DNA of 16,398 bases, taken from assembly GCA_949288625.1 (NCBI GenBank), contig CASEKZ010000043.1, positions 1 through 16,398 of the forward strand, in the 5' to 3' direction. The notes under the pieces were generated by a model. It made no database searches and was not told the DNA's origin. It worked only from the letters and a program-made list of their open reading frames with translations. This DNA is from an uncultured bacterium (GTDB taxonomy: Bacteria; Bacillota_I; Bacilli_A; RF39; UBA660). Positions 1 through 6,867 of the stretch are shown one piece after another. A program made the translations under genes and the position numbers. How positions within the stretch are numbered: the stretch's first letter is position 1; every line of letters starts with the position of its first letter.

Positions 1-837
1 ATAGAGGTAAACATTGATTATCCTGAATATGAAGATATAGAAGTGGTAACAATAGATAGAATTAAAAAAGAAGTTAAAGAAATGAAAGAAGAATTAACTA
101 AAATTCTAAAATTATCAGAAGATGGAAAAATATTAAAAGATGGTATTAAAACGGTTATATTAGGTAAACCTAACGTAGGTAAATCAAGTTTACTTAATGC
201 TTTATTAGAAGAGGATAAAGCAATTGTAACAGACGTTAAAGGAACAACTCGTGATATTGTTGAAGGAAGTATAATAGTAGGGGGAGTAAAGCTTAATTTA
301 ATAGATACAGCAGGAGTTAGAAAATCAAATGATTTGGTAGAAAAAATAGGAATAGAAAAAAGTTTAAACTTAATAGATGAAGCAGAATTAATTTTACTTG
401 TTTTAGATTCATCTGATGAATTAACTAAAGAAGACAAATTTTTATTAGATAAAACGAAAGATAAAAAACGGATTGTAATAATGAACAAAAGTGATTTAGA
501 AAACAATAATAAATATAACAAAGATGTCATAAGAATAAGTGCTAAGACTAATACTGGCATAGAAAATGTAAAAGATAAAATAAAAGAGTTATTTAACGTA
601 GGAACTTTTTTAAACAAAAACTTAACTTTTTTTACTAATGTAAGACAAATATCTTTGCTTAAATCTGCAATAGAGTCTTTGGAGGCGGTAGAAAAAGGTG
701 TTAAAGAAAAAAGGGAAGTAGACCTAATAGAAATTGATTTAAAATTAGCTTGGGAAAGGTTAGGTGATATAATAGGTGCTAATTATACAGAAGAGTTAAT
801 TGACAATTTATTTAGTAGATTTTGTTTGGGAAAATAG
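1..837 (+). CDS. mnmE: tRNA modification GTPase MnmE, 3' part (5' end outside window)
   Basis: MnmE works with MnmG to install the carboxymethylaminomethyl (or related) group on C5 of the wobble uridine of certain tRNAs. The frame is open from base 1, giving 278 residues; the family is about 455, so the folate-binding N-terminal domain is mostly missing at the window edge. Visible: the family segment around IDYPEYEDIE (residues 5-14), then the inserted G domain with GKPNVGKSS (55-63), TTRD (82-85), DTAG (102-105) and NKSD (162-165). The protein ends in CLGK (275-278), the version here of the conserved C-terminal C-x-G-K containing the family's functional cysteine. An internal GTG at base 43 is not the true start. 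The gene ends 160 bp before the next gene and has no obvious terminator. Its partner mnmG lies three genes downstream. Confidence 0.97.
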   Translation: MEVNIDYPEYEDIEVVTIDRIKKEVKEMKEELTKILKLSEDGKILKDGIKTVILGKPNVGKSSLLNALLEEDKAIVTDVKGTTRDIVEGSIIVGGVKLNLIDTAGVRKSNDLVEKIGIEKSLNLIDEAELILLVLDSSDELTKEDKFLLDKTKDKKRIVIMNKSDLENNNKYNKDVIRISAKTNTGIENVKDKIKELFNVGTFLNKNLTFFTNVRQISLLKSAIESLEAVEKGVKEKREVDLIEIDLKLAWERLGDIIGANYTEELIDNLFSRFCLGK

Positions 838-997
838 CCAGTGTTAAAATTATTGAAAGTGCTATATAATATATAAATTATTATAAAAATCTTTTGTGAA
901 TGAATTTAGTATTTAAAATGATAAAAATAATAATAAAAAGTTAATTATAATTGTAATAATTATAAAAATATGTTAGTATGTAGTTGGAGGTATAGTG

Positions 998-1357
998 GTG
1001 ATAAAAGAAAGAAATATTGCGGTGTGTTTAATTTTGACCATAGTTACTTGTGGTATCTATGGTATCGTATGGTTTATTAGCCTAACAGATGATGCTAGAT
1101 TTGTAAGCGGGGATGAAAGATTATCAGGTGGTAAAGCGTTTTTATTTACTTTGATAACTTGTGGTATTTATGGTTATTATTGGGCTTACCAAATGGGAAA
1201 AGTTATGTCAAACGCAAAAGCAAAACAAGGAGAAGTAGTAAATGAAGATAATTCTGTTTTGTATTTAATTTTAAGTATTCTTGGATTAAACATTGTAAAT
1301 TATTGCTTAATTCAATCAGATTTAAACTCATTTGCTACTAAAACAATTAATGAATAA
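998..1357 (+). CDS. DUF4234 family small membrane protein
   Basis: Function unknown. The 119-residue product is hydrophobic with about three membrane segments (roughly 7-28, 46-65, 87-105). It carries two copies of a T-x-x-TCGIYG-x-x-W motif, TIVTCGIYGIVW (14-25) and TLITCGIYGYYW (51-62), a pattern typical of DUF4234 proteins, which look like internally duplicated hairpins. The start is the second of two adjacent GTG codons (995 and 998): TTGGAGG at 984-990 leaves 7 nt before 998 but only 4 nt before 995. The last codons overlap the start of the DUF2752 gene by 8 nt (ATGAATAA). A strong hairpin lies just after the stop. Family assignment rests on motif recognition only. Confidence 0.8.
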   Translation: MIKERNIAVCLILTIVTCGIYGIVWFISLTDDARFVSGDERLSGGKAFLFTLITCGIYGYYWAYQMGKVMSNAKAKQGEVVNEDNSVLYLILSILGLNIVNYCLIQSDLNSFATKTINE

Positions 1358-1769
1358 AAAAAATAAAAAGAATAGCAGCTATTCTTTTTATAATGTAAAA
1401 ATACTAATAATTTTTTTATTTATATTTTTAATATATCTGTTATTAATTAAATACACTAAATTTTCCATACCATGTCTATTTCACAAAATAACTGGTTTTT
1501 ATTGTCCTGGTTGTGGGATAACAAGAATGTTTCTTTATTTATTTAAACTAGATTTTAAGAGTGCTTTCGAATCAAATCAATTAGTATTTATATTATTACC
1601 TTTATTTTTTATATATTTTGTTTTAGAAGTATTTTTTTATATGAAAAATAAACAAAATTTTATTAATAGTAAAAAGTTTAACATCTTATGGTTTTTTTTA
1701 ATTATAATAGCAATAATATATGGAATTTTAAGAAACTTAAAAGCTTTTGATTTTTTAGCACCAAAATAA
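1350..1769 (+). CDS. DUF2752 family membrane protein
   Basis: Function unknown. The 139-residue protein has a Lys/Asn-rich N-terminus, a membrane segment at about 17-34, then the DUF2752 signature PCLFHKITG (41-49) and CPGCGITR (52-59) followed by an Asn about 18 residues later. Two further membrane segments lie at about 78-98 and 112-129. The cysteines C42, C53 and C56 could bind metal or form disulfides; this is inference. ATG 1350 overlaps the DUF4234 stop. A TTG at 1332 is possible but lies deeper in the upstream gene, and neither has a clear Shine-Dalgarno sequence, so translational coupling is likely. Codons 5-14 coincide with a 13-bp terminator-like hairpin, and no in-frame start exists between that hairpin and the first membrane segment. 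The DUF4234 and DUF2752 proteins may work together. Confidence 0.82.
   Translation: MNKKNKKNSSYSFYNVKILIIFLFIFLIYLLLIKYTKFSIPCLFHKITGFYCPGCGITRMFLYLFKLDFKSAFESNQLVFILLPLFFIYFVLEVFFYMKNKQNFINSKKFNILWFFLIIIAIIYGILRNLKAFDFLAPK
1363..1391 (+). terminator. 13-bp hairpin with A/T flanks inside the start of the DUF2752 gene
   Basis: Perfect inverted repeat: ATAAAAAGAATAG (1363-1375), loop CAG, CTATTCTTTTTAT (1379-1391). The right arm contains a five-T run. It looks like an intrinsic terminator for the upstream DUF4234 gene but lies in codons 5-14 of the overlapping DUF2752 gene, so it may attenuate that gene instead. Confidence 0.6.
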
Positions 1770-1797
1770 GTTAATTGATAAGATTAACTTTTTTTAA
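1768..1797 (+). terminator. Intrinsic terminator after the DUF2752 gene
   Basis: Arms AAGTTAAT (1768-1775) and ATTAACTT (1783-1790) form an 8-bp stem with a 7-nt loop. A T run continues through the right arm and beyond, to 1795. It overlaps the stop codon of the upstream gene. Confidence 0.75.
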
Positions 1798-1812
1798 ATT
1801 ATATTGTATAAT
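1784..1812 (+). promoter_or_regulatory. Likely sigma-A promoter for the GNAT gene and mnmG-rsmG
   Basis: A perfect -10 TATAAT (1807-1812) lies 17 nt after TTAACT (1784-1789), which matches TTGACA at 4 of 6 positions. The -35 overlaps the right arm of the preceding terminator. Transcription would start near 1819, just before the GGGTGA ribosome binding site. Confidence 0.5.
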
Positions 1813-1837
1813 ACCAAAAGAAATATGGGTGATTTGT

Positions 1838-2440
1838 TTGAAAATTAAAGAGTTAAAGCAAATGATGAATATTTTACATAACCAGTGGGAATTAGGTGAA
1901 GAAGAATCAAAAACAACTGGACCTTGGTGTGCTTATTATTTATTGTTTGATATATTATCAAAAGCAGAGCGAATGATAATAAAAAAATTAAATAATAAAG
2001 TGATGGGTTTTTGTGCTTATGAAAAAAGAGGTTCTAAAAAGTTTTTAATTAGAAAAAAATTTTATAAATCATTGAAACTTTTAATAGTGAAAAGTCCTTT
2101 TATAAAAGATAAAAAAGCTTTTGTAAGATATAATGGACTGTATGATAAAATAGAATCCAAATTTGATAATAAGTATGATGGAGATATTATTATTTTTATA
2201 GTTGATAAAAAACATCAAGGAAAAGGGTATGGAACTAAATTATTAAAAAAAGCTTTTGATTTTGCTAAAAAAGATAACATGAAAAAACTAAAAATAGTAA
2301 CAGATGATGATTGTAACTATAAATATTATGAAAGTTTGGGTTTTAAAAAAATTTATGAAGAGCCAATTTATTTTGATAAAAATAAAAAGTATAAAGAAGA
2401 ACAATTTATTTATGAAGTTAATTTAAAAGAAGGTGAATGA
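1838..2440 (+). CDS. GNAT family N-acetyltransferase
   Basis: Predicted acetyl-CoA-dependent N-acetyltransferase with unknown substrate. The C-terminal half has the GNAT core: a beta strand IIIFIVDKK (117-125) leading into the acetyl-CoA pyrophosphate loop QGKGYG (127-132), a helix, and the late motif NYKYYESLGF (160-169). The N-terminal 100 residues are Lys-rich and not recognised. The product is 200 residues from TTG 1838, chosen because GGGTGA (1827-1832) sits 5 nt upstream. The frame extends back to 1775, but that part lies inside a terminator and a promoter, so an earlier start is unlikely. Its TGA stop lies one base before the mnmG ATG, implying co-transcription with mnmG and rsmG. No functional link to tRNA modification can be seen in the sequence. 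Confidence 0.8.
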   Translation: MKIKELKQMMNILHNQWELGEEESKTTGPWCAYYLLFDILSKAERMIIKKLNNKVMGFCAYEKRGSKKFLIRKKFYKSLKLLIVKSPFIKDKKAFVRYNGLYDKIESKFDNKYDGDIIIFIVDKKHQGKGYGTKLLKKAFDFAKKDNMKKLKIVTDDDCNYKYYESLGFKKIYEEPIYFDKNKKYKEEQFIYEVNLKEGE

Positions 2441-2441
2441 A

Positions 2442-4256
2442 ATGAAGTATGACATAATAGTTGTTGGTGCTGGTCATGCAGGATGTGAGGCGGCACTAGC
2501 ATCTGCTAGAATGGGAAAAAAAACACTTCTTATTACGATAAACATTAATAACATAGCAGATATGCCATGTAATCCATCAATTGGTGGTAGTGCTAAAGGT
2601 ATCGTTGTAAGAGAAATAGATGCTTTAGGTGGAGAAATGGGACATAATGCTGATAAGACGCTACTCCAAATAAAGATGCTTAACAGATCTAAAGGACCGG
2701 CGGTTAGAAGCCTAAGAAGTCAAGCTGATAAAGTGACTTATAAAAAAGAAATGTTAAAAACTTTAGAAAATACCGAAAACCTAGAGATTTTAGAATCTAT
2801 TGTTGCGGACCTTCTAGTTAAAGATAACAAAATAGAAGGTATAACAACGGAAGATGGCAAGACGTTATATTGTGATGCTTGCATATTAACAACGGGTACC
2901 TACTTAAAAGCAGATATATTAGTAGGTGATAAAAGAACACCTGAAGGACCTCATGGGGAGAAAAGGTCTAACTTTTTAAGTGATAATTTAGCTAAACTAG
3001 GGTTTAAATTACTTCGTTTAAAAACCGGAACACCTCCTAGAATAGAGCGTTCTTCAATAGATTTTAGTAATCTTTCACGTGAAGACGGAGATGATGAAGA
3101 GTTAACCTTTAGTTTTGATGATATAGCATATTATGATTATAAGAACCAGGTACCATGTTATTTAACTTATACAAATGAAAAAACCCATAAAATAATCATG
3201 GATAACTTAAATAAATCAGCGATGTATGGCGGATTTTATGAACACTTAGGTACTGGACCTAGATATTGTCCTTCAATTGAAGATAAAGTAGTAAGATTTA
3301 AAGATAAAGAAAGACACCAATTATTCTTAGAACCTGAAAGCGTATATTATGATGATATATACTTACAAGGTTTTTCAACTTCTATGCCATATGATGTCCA
3401 AGAAGAAATGGTTCATTCACTAAAAGGACTTGAGCATGCTAAAATATTAAGATATGCATACGCAATTGAGTATGATGCAATAGACCCATTACAACTAAAA
3501 CCATCTTTAGAGACAAAAGTAATTGAAAACTTATTTACCGCAGGACAAATAAACGGAACATCAGGTTATGAAGAAGCCGCGGGTCAAGGAATAATCGCAG
3601 GTATTAACGCCGTTTTAAAACTTAATAATAAAGAACCATTAATATTATCTAGAAGTGATGCTTATATTGGGGTTTTAATTGATGATTTAGTAACCAAAGG
3701 AACGATTGAACCATATAGATTATTAACTTCTAGAGCTGAGTTTAGACTTCTTTTAAGAAGTGATAACGCTGATTTAAGATTAAGTAAAAAAGGATATGAC
3801 GTAGGATTACTTCCTTACGAAAGATATGATAAATTACTAAACAAAAAAAGAGAAATAAATGAGTTAGAAGAAGAGATTAAAACCATTACTTTTCCAGAAG
3901 AAAAATGTAATTTATCCGAATATTTAAAAAGGCCAGAAGTCAAAATAATAGATTATAAAGATAGGTTTTCTAAAGAGTATTCTAAAGAAGTACTAGAGCA
4001 GGTAGAAATAAATCATAAGTATGAAGGTTATATAGCCAAGGCTAAAAAAGAAGCCGAAAAAATGATTAAGCTCGGTAAAAAACAAATACCTGATGACATT
4101 GATTATAAAAAGGTTGATAATTTAGCTACCGAAGCAAGACAAAAGCTAGAAAAAATAAGACCAAGAACGATAGATCAAGCAACGCGTATTAGTGGTGTTA
4201 ACCCAAGTGATATAGCAATTTTAATGGTTTATTTAAAGAGGTATTATAATGAATAA
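2442..4256 (+). CDS. mnmG: tRNA uridine-5-carboxymethylaminomethyl modification enzyme MnmG (GidA)
   Basis: FAD- and NADH-dependent partner of MnmE in wobble-uridine modification. The protein is 604 residues, slightly shorter than the usual 620-630. The N-terminal FAD-binding Rossmann motif GAGHAG is at 9-14, followed by the family signature MPCNPSIGG (41-49) with its conserved cysteine. A second family segment, TAGQINGTSGYEEAAGQG, lies around 366-383. The C-terminal helical region ends in the conserved IRPRTIDQATRISGV area. ATG 2442 was chosen over GTG 2433 because AAGGTGA (2430-2436) is 5 nt upstream of it. The 3' end overlaps rsmG by 8 nt, the usual gidA-gidB coupling. All expected motifs are present. 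Confidence 0.98.
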   Translation: MKYDIIVVGAGHAGCEAALASARMGKKTLLITININNIADMPCNPSIGGSAKGIVVREIDALGGEMGHNADKTLLQIKMLNRSKGPAVRSLRSQADKVTYKKEMLKTLENTENLEILESIVADLLVKDNKIEGITTEDGKTLYCDACILTTGTYLKADILVGDKRTPEGPHGEKRSNFLSDNLAKLGFKLLRLKTGTPPRIERSSIDFSNLSREDGDDEELTFSFDDIAYYDYKNQVPCYLTYTNEKTHKIIMDNLNKSAMYGGFYEHLGTGPRYCPSIEDKVVRFKDKERHQLFLEPESVYYDDIYLQGFSTSMPYDVQEEMVHSLKGLEHAKILRYAYAIEYDAIDPLQLKPSLETKVIENLFTAGQINGTSGYEEAAGQGIIAGINAVLKLNNKEPLILSRSDAYIGVLIDDLVTKGTIEPYRLLTSRAEFRLLLRSDNADLRLSKKGYDVGLLPYERYDKLLNKKREINELEEEIKTITFPEEKCNLSEYLKRPEVKIIDYKDRFSKEYSKEVLEQVEINHKYEGYIAKAKKEAEKMIKLGKKQIPDDIDYKKVDNLATEARQKLEKIRPRTIDQATRISGVNPSDIAILMVYLKRYYNE

Positions 4257-4950
4257 AGAAGAATTTATAAAAGCTTTAAAATGTTTAAACATTAATATAA
4301 CTGAAAAACAATTAATGGATTTAGATACCTATTATAAGATGCTTATAGAATATAACACCCATGTTAACTTAACTAGAATAACCGAAGAAAAAGAAGTTTA
4401 CTTAAAACATTTTTATGACAGCTTAACACTGGTTAAAGTAATTAACTTAAATAATCAAACGCTTTTAGACATTGGAACTGGTGCCGGTTTTCCTGGACTT
4501 GTTTTAAAGATAATGTTTTCAAATCTAAAAGTTACTTTACTTGACTCTTTAAATAAAAGAATTACGTTTTTAAATGCTGTTATAGAAAAACTAAATTTAA
4601 AAGATGTAACTATAGTACATGGTAGAGCAGAAGAATATGCTAAAGATAATAAAGAAAAATTTGATATAGTAACGTCTCGTGCGGTTGCAAATTTAAATAC
4701 TTTATCCGAGTTATCAATTCCTTTTGTAAAAATTGGTGGATGCTTTATCGCGATGAAAGCAGATGCAAAAGAAGAAATAAAAAACGCCCAAATCGCCATT
4801 AAAACACTTGGGGGAGTTATAAAAGAAAACGTTGTTTTTGAGCTTCCGTATGAAAACGCTGCAAGATCTCTTATAAAAATAGAAAAAAAATATAAAACAA
4901 GCGTTAAGTATCCTAGAAAATTTAGTGAAATTAAGAAAAAGCCATTGTAA
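4249..4950 (+). CDS. rsmG: 16S rRNA (guanine-N7)-methyltransferase RsmG (GidB)
   Basis: Class I SAM-dependent methyltransferase that methylates N7 of a guanosine in the 530 loop of 16S rRNA. The protein is 233 residues, normal length. The SAM-binding motif LLDIGTGAGFPG lies at about 73-84, an acidic strand end around LLDS near 97, and the conserved TSRAVANL near 142-149. It ends in a basic tail. The start overlaps the end of mnmG (ATGAATAA), the same overlap string seen between the DUF4234 and DUF2752 genes. The stop codon lies in the loop of a terminator, so this gene ends the operon. Confidence 0.97.
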   Translation: MNKEEFIKALKCLNINITEKQLMDLDTYYKMLIEYNTHVNLTRITEEKEVYLKHFYDSLTLVKVINLNNQTLLDIGTGAGFPGLVLKIMFSNLKVTLLDSLNKRITFLNAVIEKLNLKDVTIVHGRAEEYAKDNKEKFDIVTSRAVANLNTLSELSIPFVKIGGCFIAMKADAKEEIKNAQIAIKTLGGVIKENVVFELPYENAARSLIKIEKKYKTSVKYPRKFSEIKKKPL

Positions 4951-4963
4951 TAAGGCTTTTTTT
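4936..4963 (+). terminator. Intrinsic terminator at the end of rsmG
   Basis: Arms AAAAAGCC (4936-4943) and GGCTTTTT (4954-4961) with a 10-nt loop that contains the rsmG stop codon. The T run continues to 4963. Confidence 0.88.
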
Positions 4964-4998
4964 ATTGTATTATTTGTATAGAATAGGGGATGGCTATC

Positions 4999-6174
4999 AT
5001 GTATGATAATAAGAATAATAATCAAAATTTTAATAATGGAAATGATAATGGAATGGTAAGACCTCTTTTTGAAAATGATTTTAAGACTATTCCAGGAAAT
5101 AATGGAATCCAGCAACCAGAGTTTAGTGGCAACTTAGGATATCAACCTCAAATGAATCAATCTTCTTTTGGGTATCAAAACCAACCGGTTAATTCTTTTA
5201 ACAACTCATTTACTTCACAAACAACACCGACACCTGATTTTATGAATAATTCATATGGAAATCCATTATCTATGAATCAGCCCTCATCCGTTGATATACC
5301 ACCAGAGCTTGGGGAAATAAAAAACTTAAATGAAGCTACCATCGCAAGTGCACCAACAATGGATGTTTTAAATCCAATGAACATCATGAACACAACTCCA
5401 AATCAGCCACAAGATCGTTTAGATGCTTATGAAAGTGGAAGCCTAAACATTCCAAATCAAGGGTATTTTTATGAACAACAATTTGTAAATCAACCCCAAA
5501 ATTATCAACCAAACCAGCAGTTTATAAATCAACCACAAAATTATAACGTATTAGGTTCAGCACCATATGAAATGCCTATTTCCAATATTCCGTCTAATCA
5601 ATTTAATAATGCCAATCAACCTAATACTTCCTTTAGTGGCAATCCTTATAATACTTTTGAAATGCCATATCAACCTAATCCACAATCTAGTGAAACACCA
5701 ACATTTAATTCAGTAGATAATTTAAAACAAACACCTATCCAAGGCGAAGTAAGTGCGTTTCCTTTAGAAAATCGGTTAGAACAAAATCAAAATGAGCCTA
5801 AAGAAAGCACTGATACTGATGTTAATGATAATGATAATGATAATATATCATCTGATAAAGAAACCCAAGAAGCAGCAGATATAGATTATAACATTGTTCA
5901 AGATGATAAATTAAGTGAAGATAAAAATGAAAGTAAAAATTTATCTGATTTAGGAATTGAAAACGCCTACGATGAACCTGATATGCTTGATATAATGGAT
6001 ATTACTGATGATGAATCAAGTGATGATAGTAAAGCAAAAAGCATATCTTATAACGAAACTCTCGATAATATTAAAAAAATAATTGAGGATTTAAAATCAA
6101 AGGGTGCAAAAATTGATTTAGAAGAGTTTGATTTTGAGCAAATGTATCAATTAATTATTAAAATAAATAAATAA
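4999..6174 (+). CDS. Large disordered Asn/Gln/Pro-rich protein of unknown function
   Basis: Not recognised. From ATG 4999 it is 391 residues (an ATG at 4990 would add three, but it directly abuts the AGGGGA ribosome binding site; 4999 is better spaced). Residues 1 to about 260 are rich in N, Q, P, S, F and Y with near-repeats such as NQPQNY. Residues about 265-340 are strongly acidic (D/E/S/N), including a short DN repeat encoded by AATGAT units near 5824. The last 45 or so residues look like an ordered helical domain (around NIKKIIEDLKSKGAKIDLEE). No cysteine or tryptophan, very few arginines, no signal peptide, no membrane segment. It is probably cytoplasmic with a folded C-terminal docking domain. 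It sits after rsmG, where noc/soj/spo0J often lie, but resembles none of them. Confidence 0.85.
   Translation: MYDNKNNNQNFNNGNDNGMVRPLFENDFKTIPGNNGIQQPEFSGNLGYQPQMNQSSFGYQNQPVNSFNNSFTSQTTPTPDFMNNSYGNPLSMNQPSSVDIPPELGEIKNLNEATIASAPTMDVLNPMNIMNTTPNQPQDRLDAYESGSLNIPNQGYFYEQQFVNQPQNYQPNQQFINQPQNYNVLGSAPYEMPISNIPSNQFNNANQPNTSFSGNPYNTFEMPYQPNPQSSETPTFNSVDNLKQTPIQGEVSAFPLENRLEQNQNEPKESTDTDVNDNDNDNISSDKETQEAADIDYNIVQDDKLSEDKNESKNLSDLGIENAYDEPDMLDIMDITDDESSDDSKAKSISYNETLDNIKKIIEDLKSKGAKIDLEEFDFEQMYQLIIKINK
5482..5544 (+). repeat. Direct repeat, 24 nt at 39-nt spacing, inside the disordered gene
   Basis: Copies at 5482-5505 and 5521-5544 differ at two positions. They are exactly 13 codons apart and encode FVNQPQNY and FINQPQNY. 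This suggests expansion of the low-complexity region by in-frame duplication. Confidence 0.7.
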
Positions 6175-6198
6175 AAGTTTATTTATCAATAATATTAA

Positions 6199-6204
6199 TA
6201 TAGT
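6199..6204 (+). promoter_or_regulatory. Possible -10 element for rpiB
   Basis: TATAGT, 5 of 6 matches to the sigma-A -10, with transcription predicted near 6211 at the strong AAGGAGG site (6211-6217). No good -35 is visible, so the call is weak; the same -10 hexamer is used in the much better csp promoter. Confidence 0.28.
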
Positions 6205-6224
6205 AAATACAAGGAGGTTTAACT

Positions 6225-6671
6225 ATGAAACTAGGACTTGCAAATGATCATAGAGCATATAAAGTAAAGGAAGAATTAAAAGAACTGCTAGAAGGTTATG
6301 ATATAGTTGATTATGGTTGTTATTCTAACGAAAGAGTAGATTATCCTAAATACGCCTTAACCTTAAGCTCCGCTGTAAAAAATAAAGAAGTAGACTTAGG
6401 TATTGTCATGTGTGGTACTGGCATAGGTGTTAGTATTTGTTGTAATAAAGTAAAAGGTATTAGGTGTGCAAAAATTGATAACAAATCCGAGGCTAAGTCT
6501 GCAAAAGAACACAACAACGCAAACATATTAGCGTTTGGGGCACAATTTCATACTGCAAAAGAAATAAAAGAAATGTTAGATATATTCGTTAATTCGACTT
6601 TTCTTTCAGATCCTTGTTATAAAATTAGAATTGAACAAGTAGAAAAATACGAGGAAACTAATGAGTATTAA
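6225..6671 (+). CDS. rpiB: RpiB/LacA/LacB family sugar-phosphate isomerase, probably ribose-5-phosphate isomerase B
   Basis: Would interconvert ribose 5-phosphate and ribulose 5-phosphate in the pentose phosphate pathway, in the cytosol. It is 148 residues, the usual RpiB length. Motifs: ANDHRAYKVK at the N-terminus, DYPKYA (39-44), the active-site loop MCGTGIG (62-68) with catalytic-type C63, NKVKGIR (74-80), and EHNNANILAFG (95-105) with H96. The C-terminal tail is less like textbook RpiB, so a related isomerase is possible. AAGGAGG (6211-6217) lies 7 nt before the ATG. The last 11 nt overlap the next gene, implying coupling with the DUF1146/spoIID cluster, an unusual partner set for this enzyme. 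Confidence 0.92.
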   Translation: MKLGLANDHRAYKVKEELKELLEGYDIVDYGCYSNERVDYPKYALTLSSAVKNKEVDLGIVMCGTGIGVSICCNKVKGIRCAKIDNKSEAKSAKEHNNANILAFGAQFHTAKEIKEMLDIFVNSTFLSDPCYKIRIEQVEKYEETNEY

Positions 6672-6858
6672 GTTTATTTTATATTGTATTTTTATTCCTT
6701 TTTGTATATGGATAGTTACGTCAACAAATTTAGATAAAATATTTAAAAAAAATAGTATTATGCAAATACATTCGCTTTATTTGATACTTTCCCTTATTTT
6801 ATCATACTTATTAGTAAATTTTTTTGTTGATTTATATGGTACCATTAGTCTCCTATAA
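6661..6858 (+). CDS. DUF1146 (YwzB-like) small membrane protein
   Basis: Function unknown. The 65-residue protein has two membrane segments, about 4-20 and 38-60, separated by a short stretch (NLDKIFKKNSIMQ) that matches the usual DUF1146 pattern of a Phe/Lys-rich linker before a second hydrophobic helix ending in a NFFVDL-type motif. In Bacillus, ywzB lies a few genes upstream of spoIID, so its place just before spoIID here supports the assignment. GAGGAA (6651-6656) is 4 nt before ATG 6661, and the start overlaps the end of rpiB. The murAA and ywmB genes that separate ywzB from spoIID in Bacillus are absent here. Confidence 0.7.
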   Translation: MSIKFILYCIFIPFCIWIVTSTNLDKIFKKNSIMQIHSLYLILSLILSYLLVNFFVDLYGTISLL

Positions 6859-6867
6859 GGAGAAAAT

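Noticed and set aside
18..617. Long open frame on the minus strand across mnmE
   Set aside because: It is antisense to a clear MnmE G domain, and its product is low-complexity Ser/Leu/Ile without a family motif.
945..965. AT-only hairpin upstream of the DUF4234 gene
   Set aside because: Eight A/T pairs without a T tract in an A/T-rich spacer; expected by chance.
6167..6186. AT-only hairpin at the end of the disordered gene
   Set aside because: Simple ATAA repeats can pair, but there is no T tract and no G/C pair, so termination cannot be supported.
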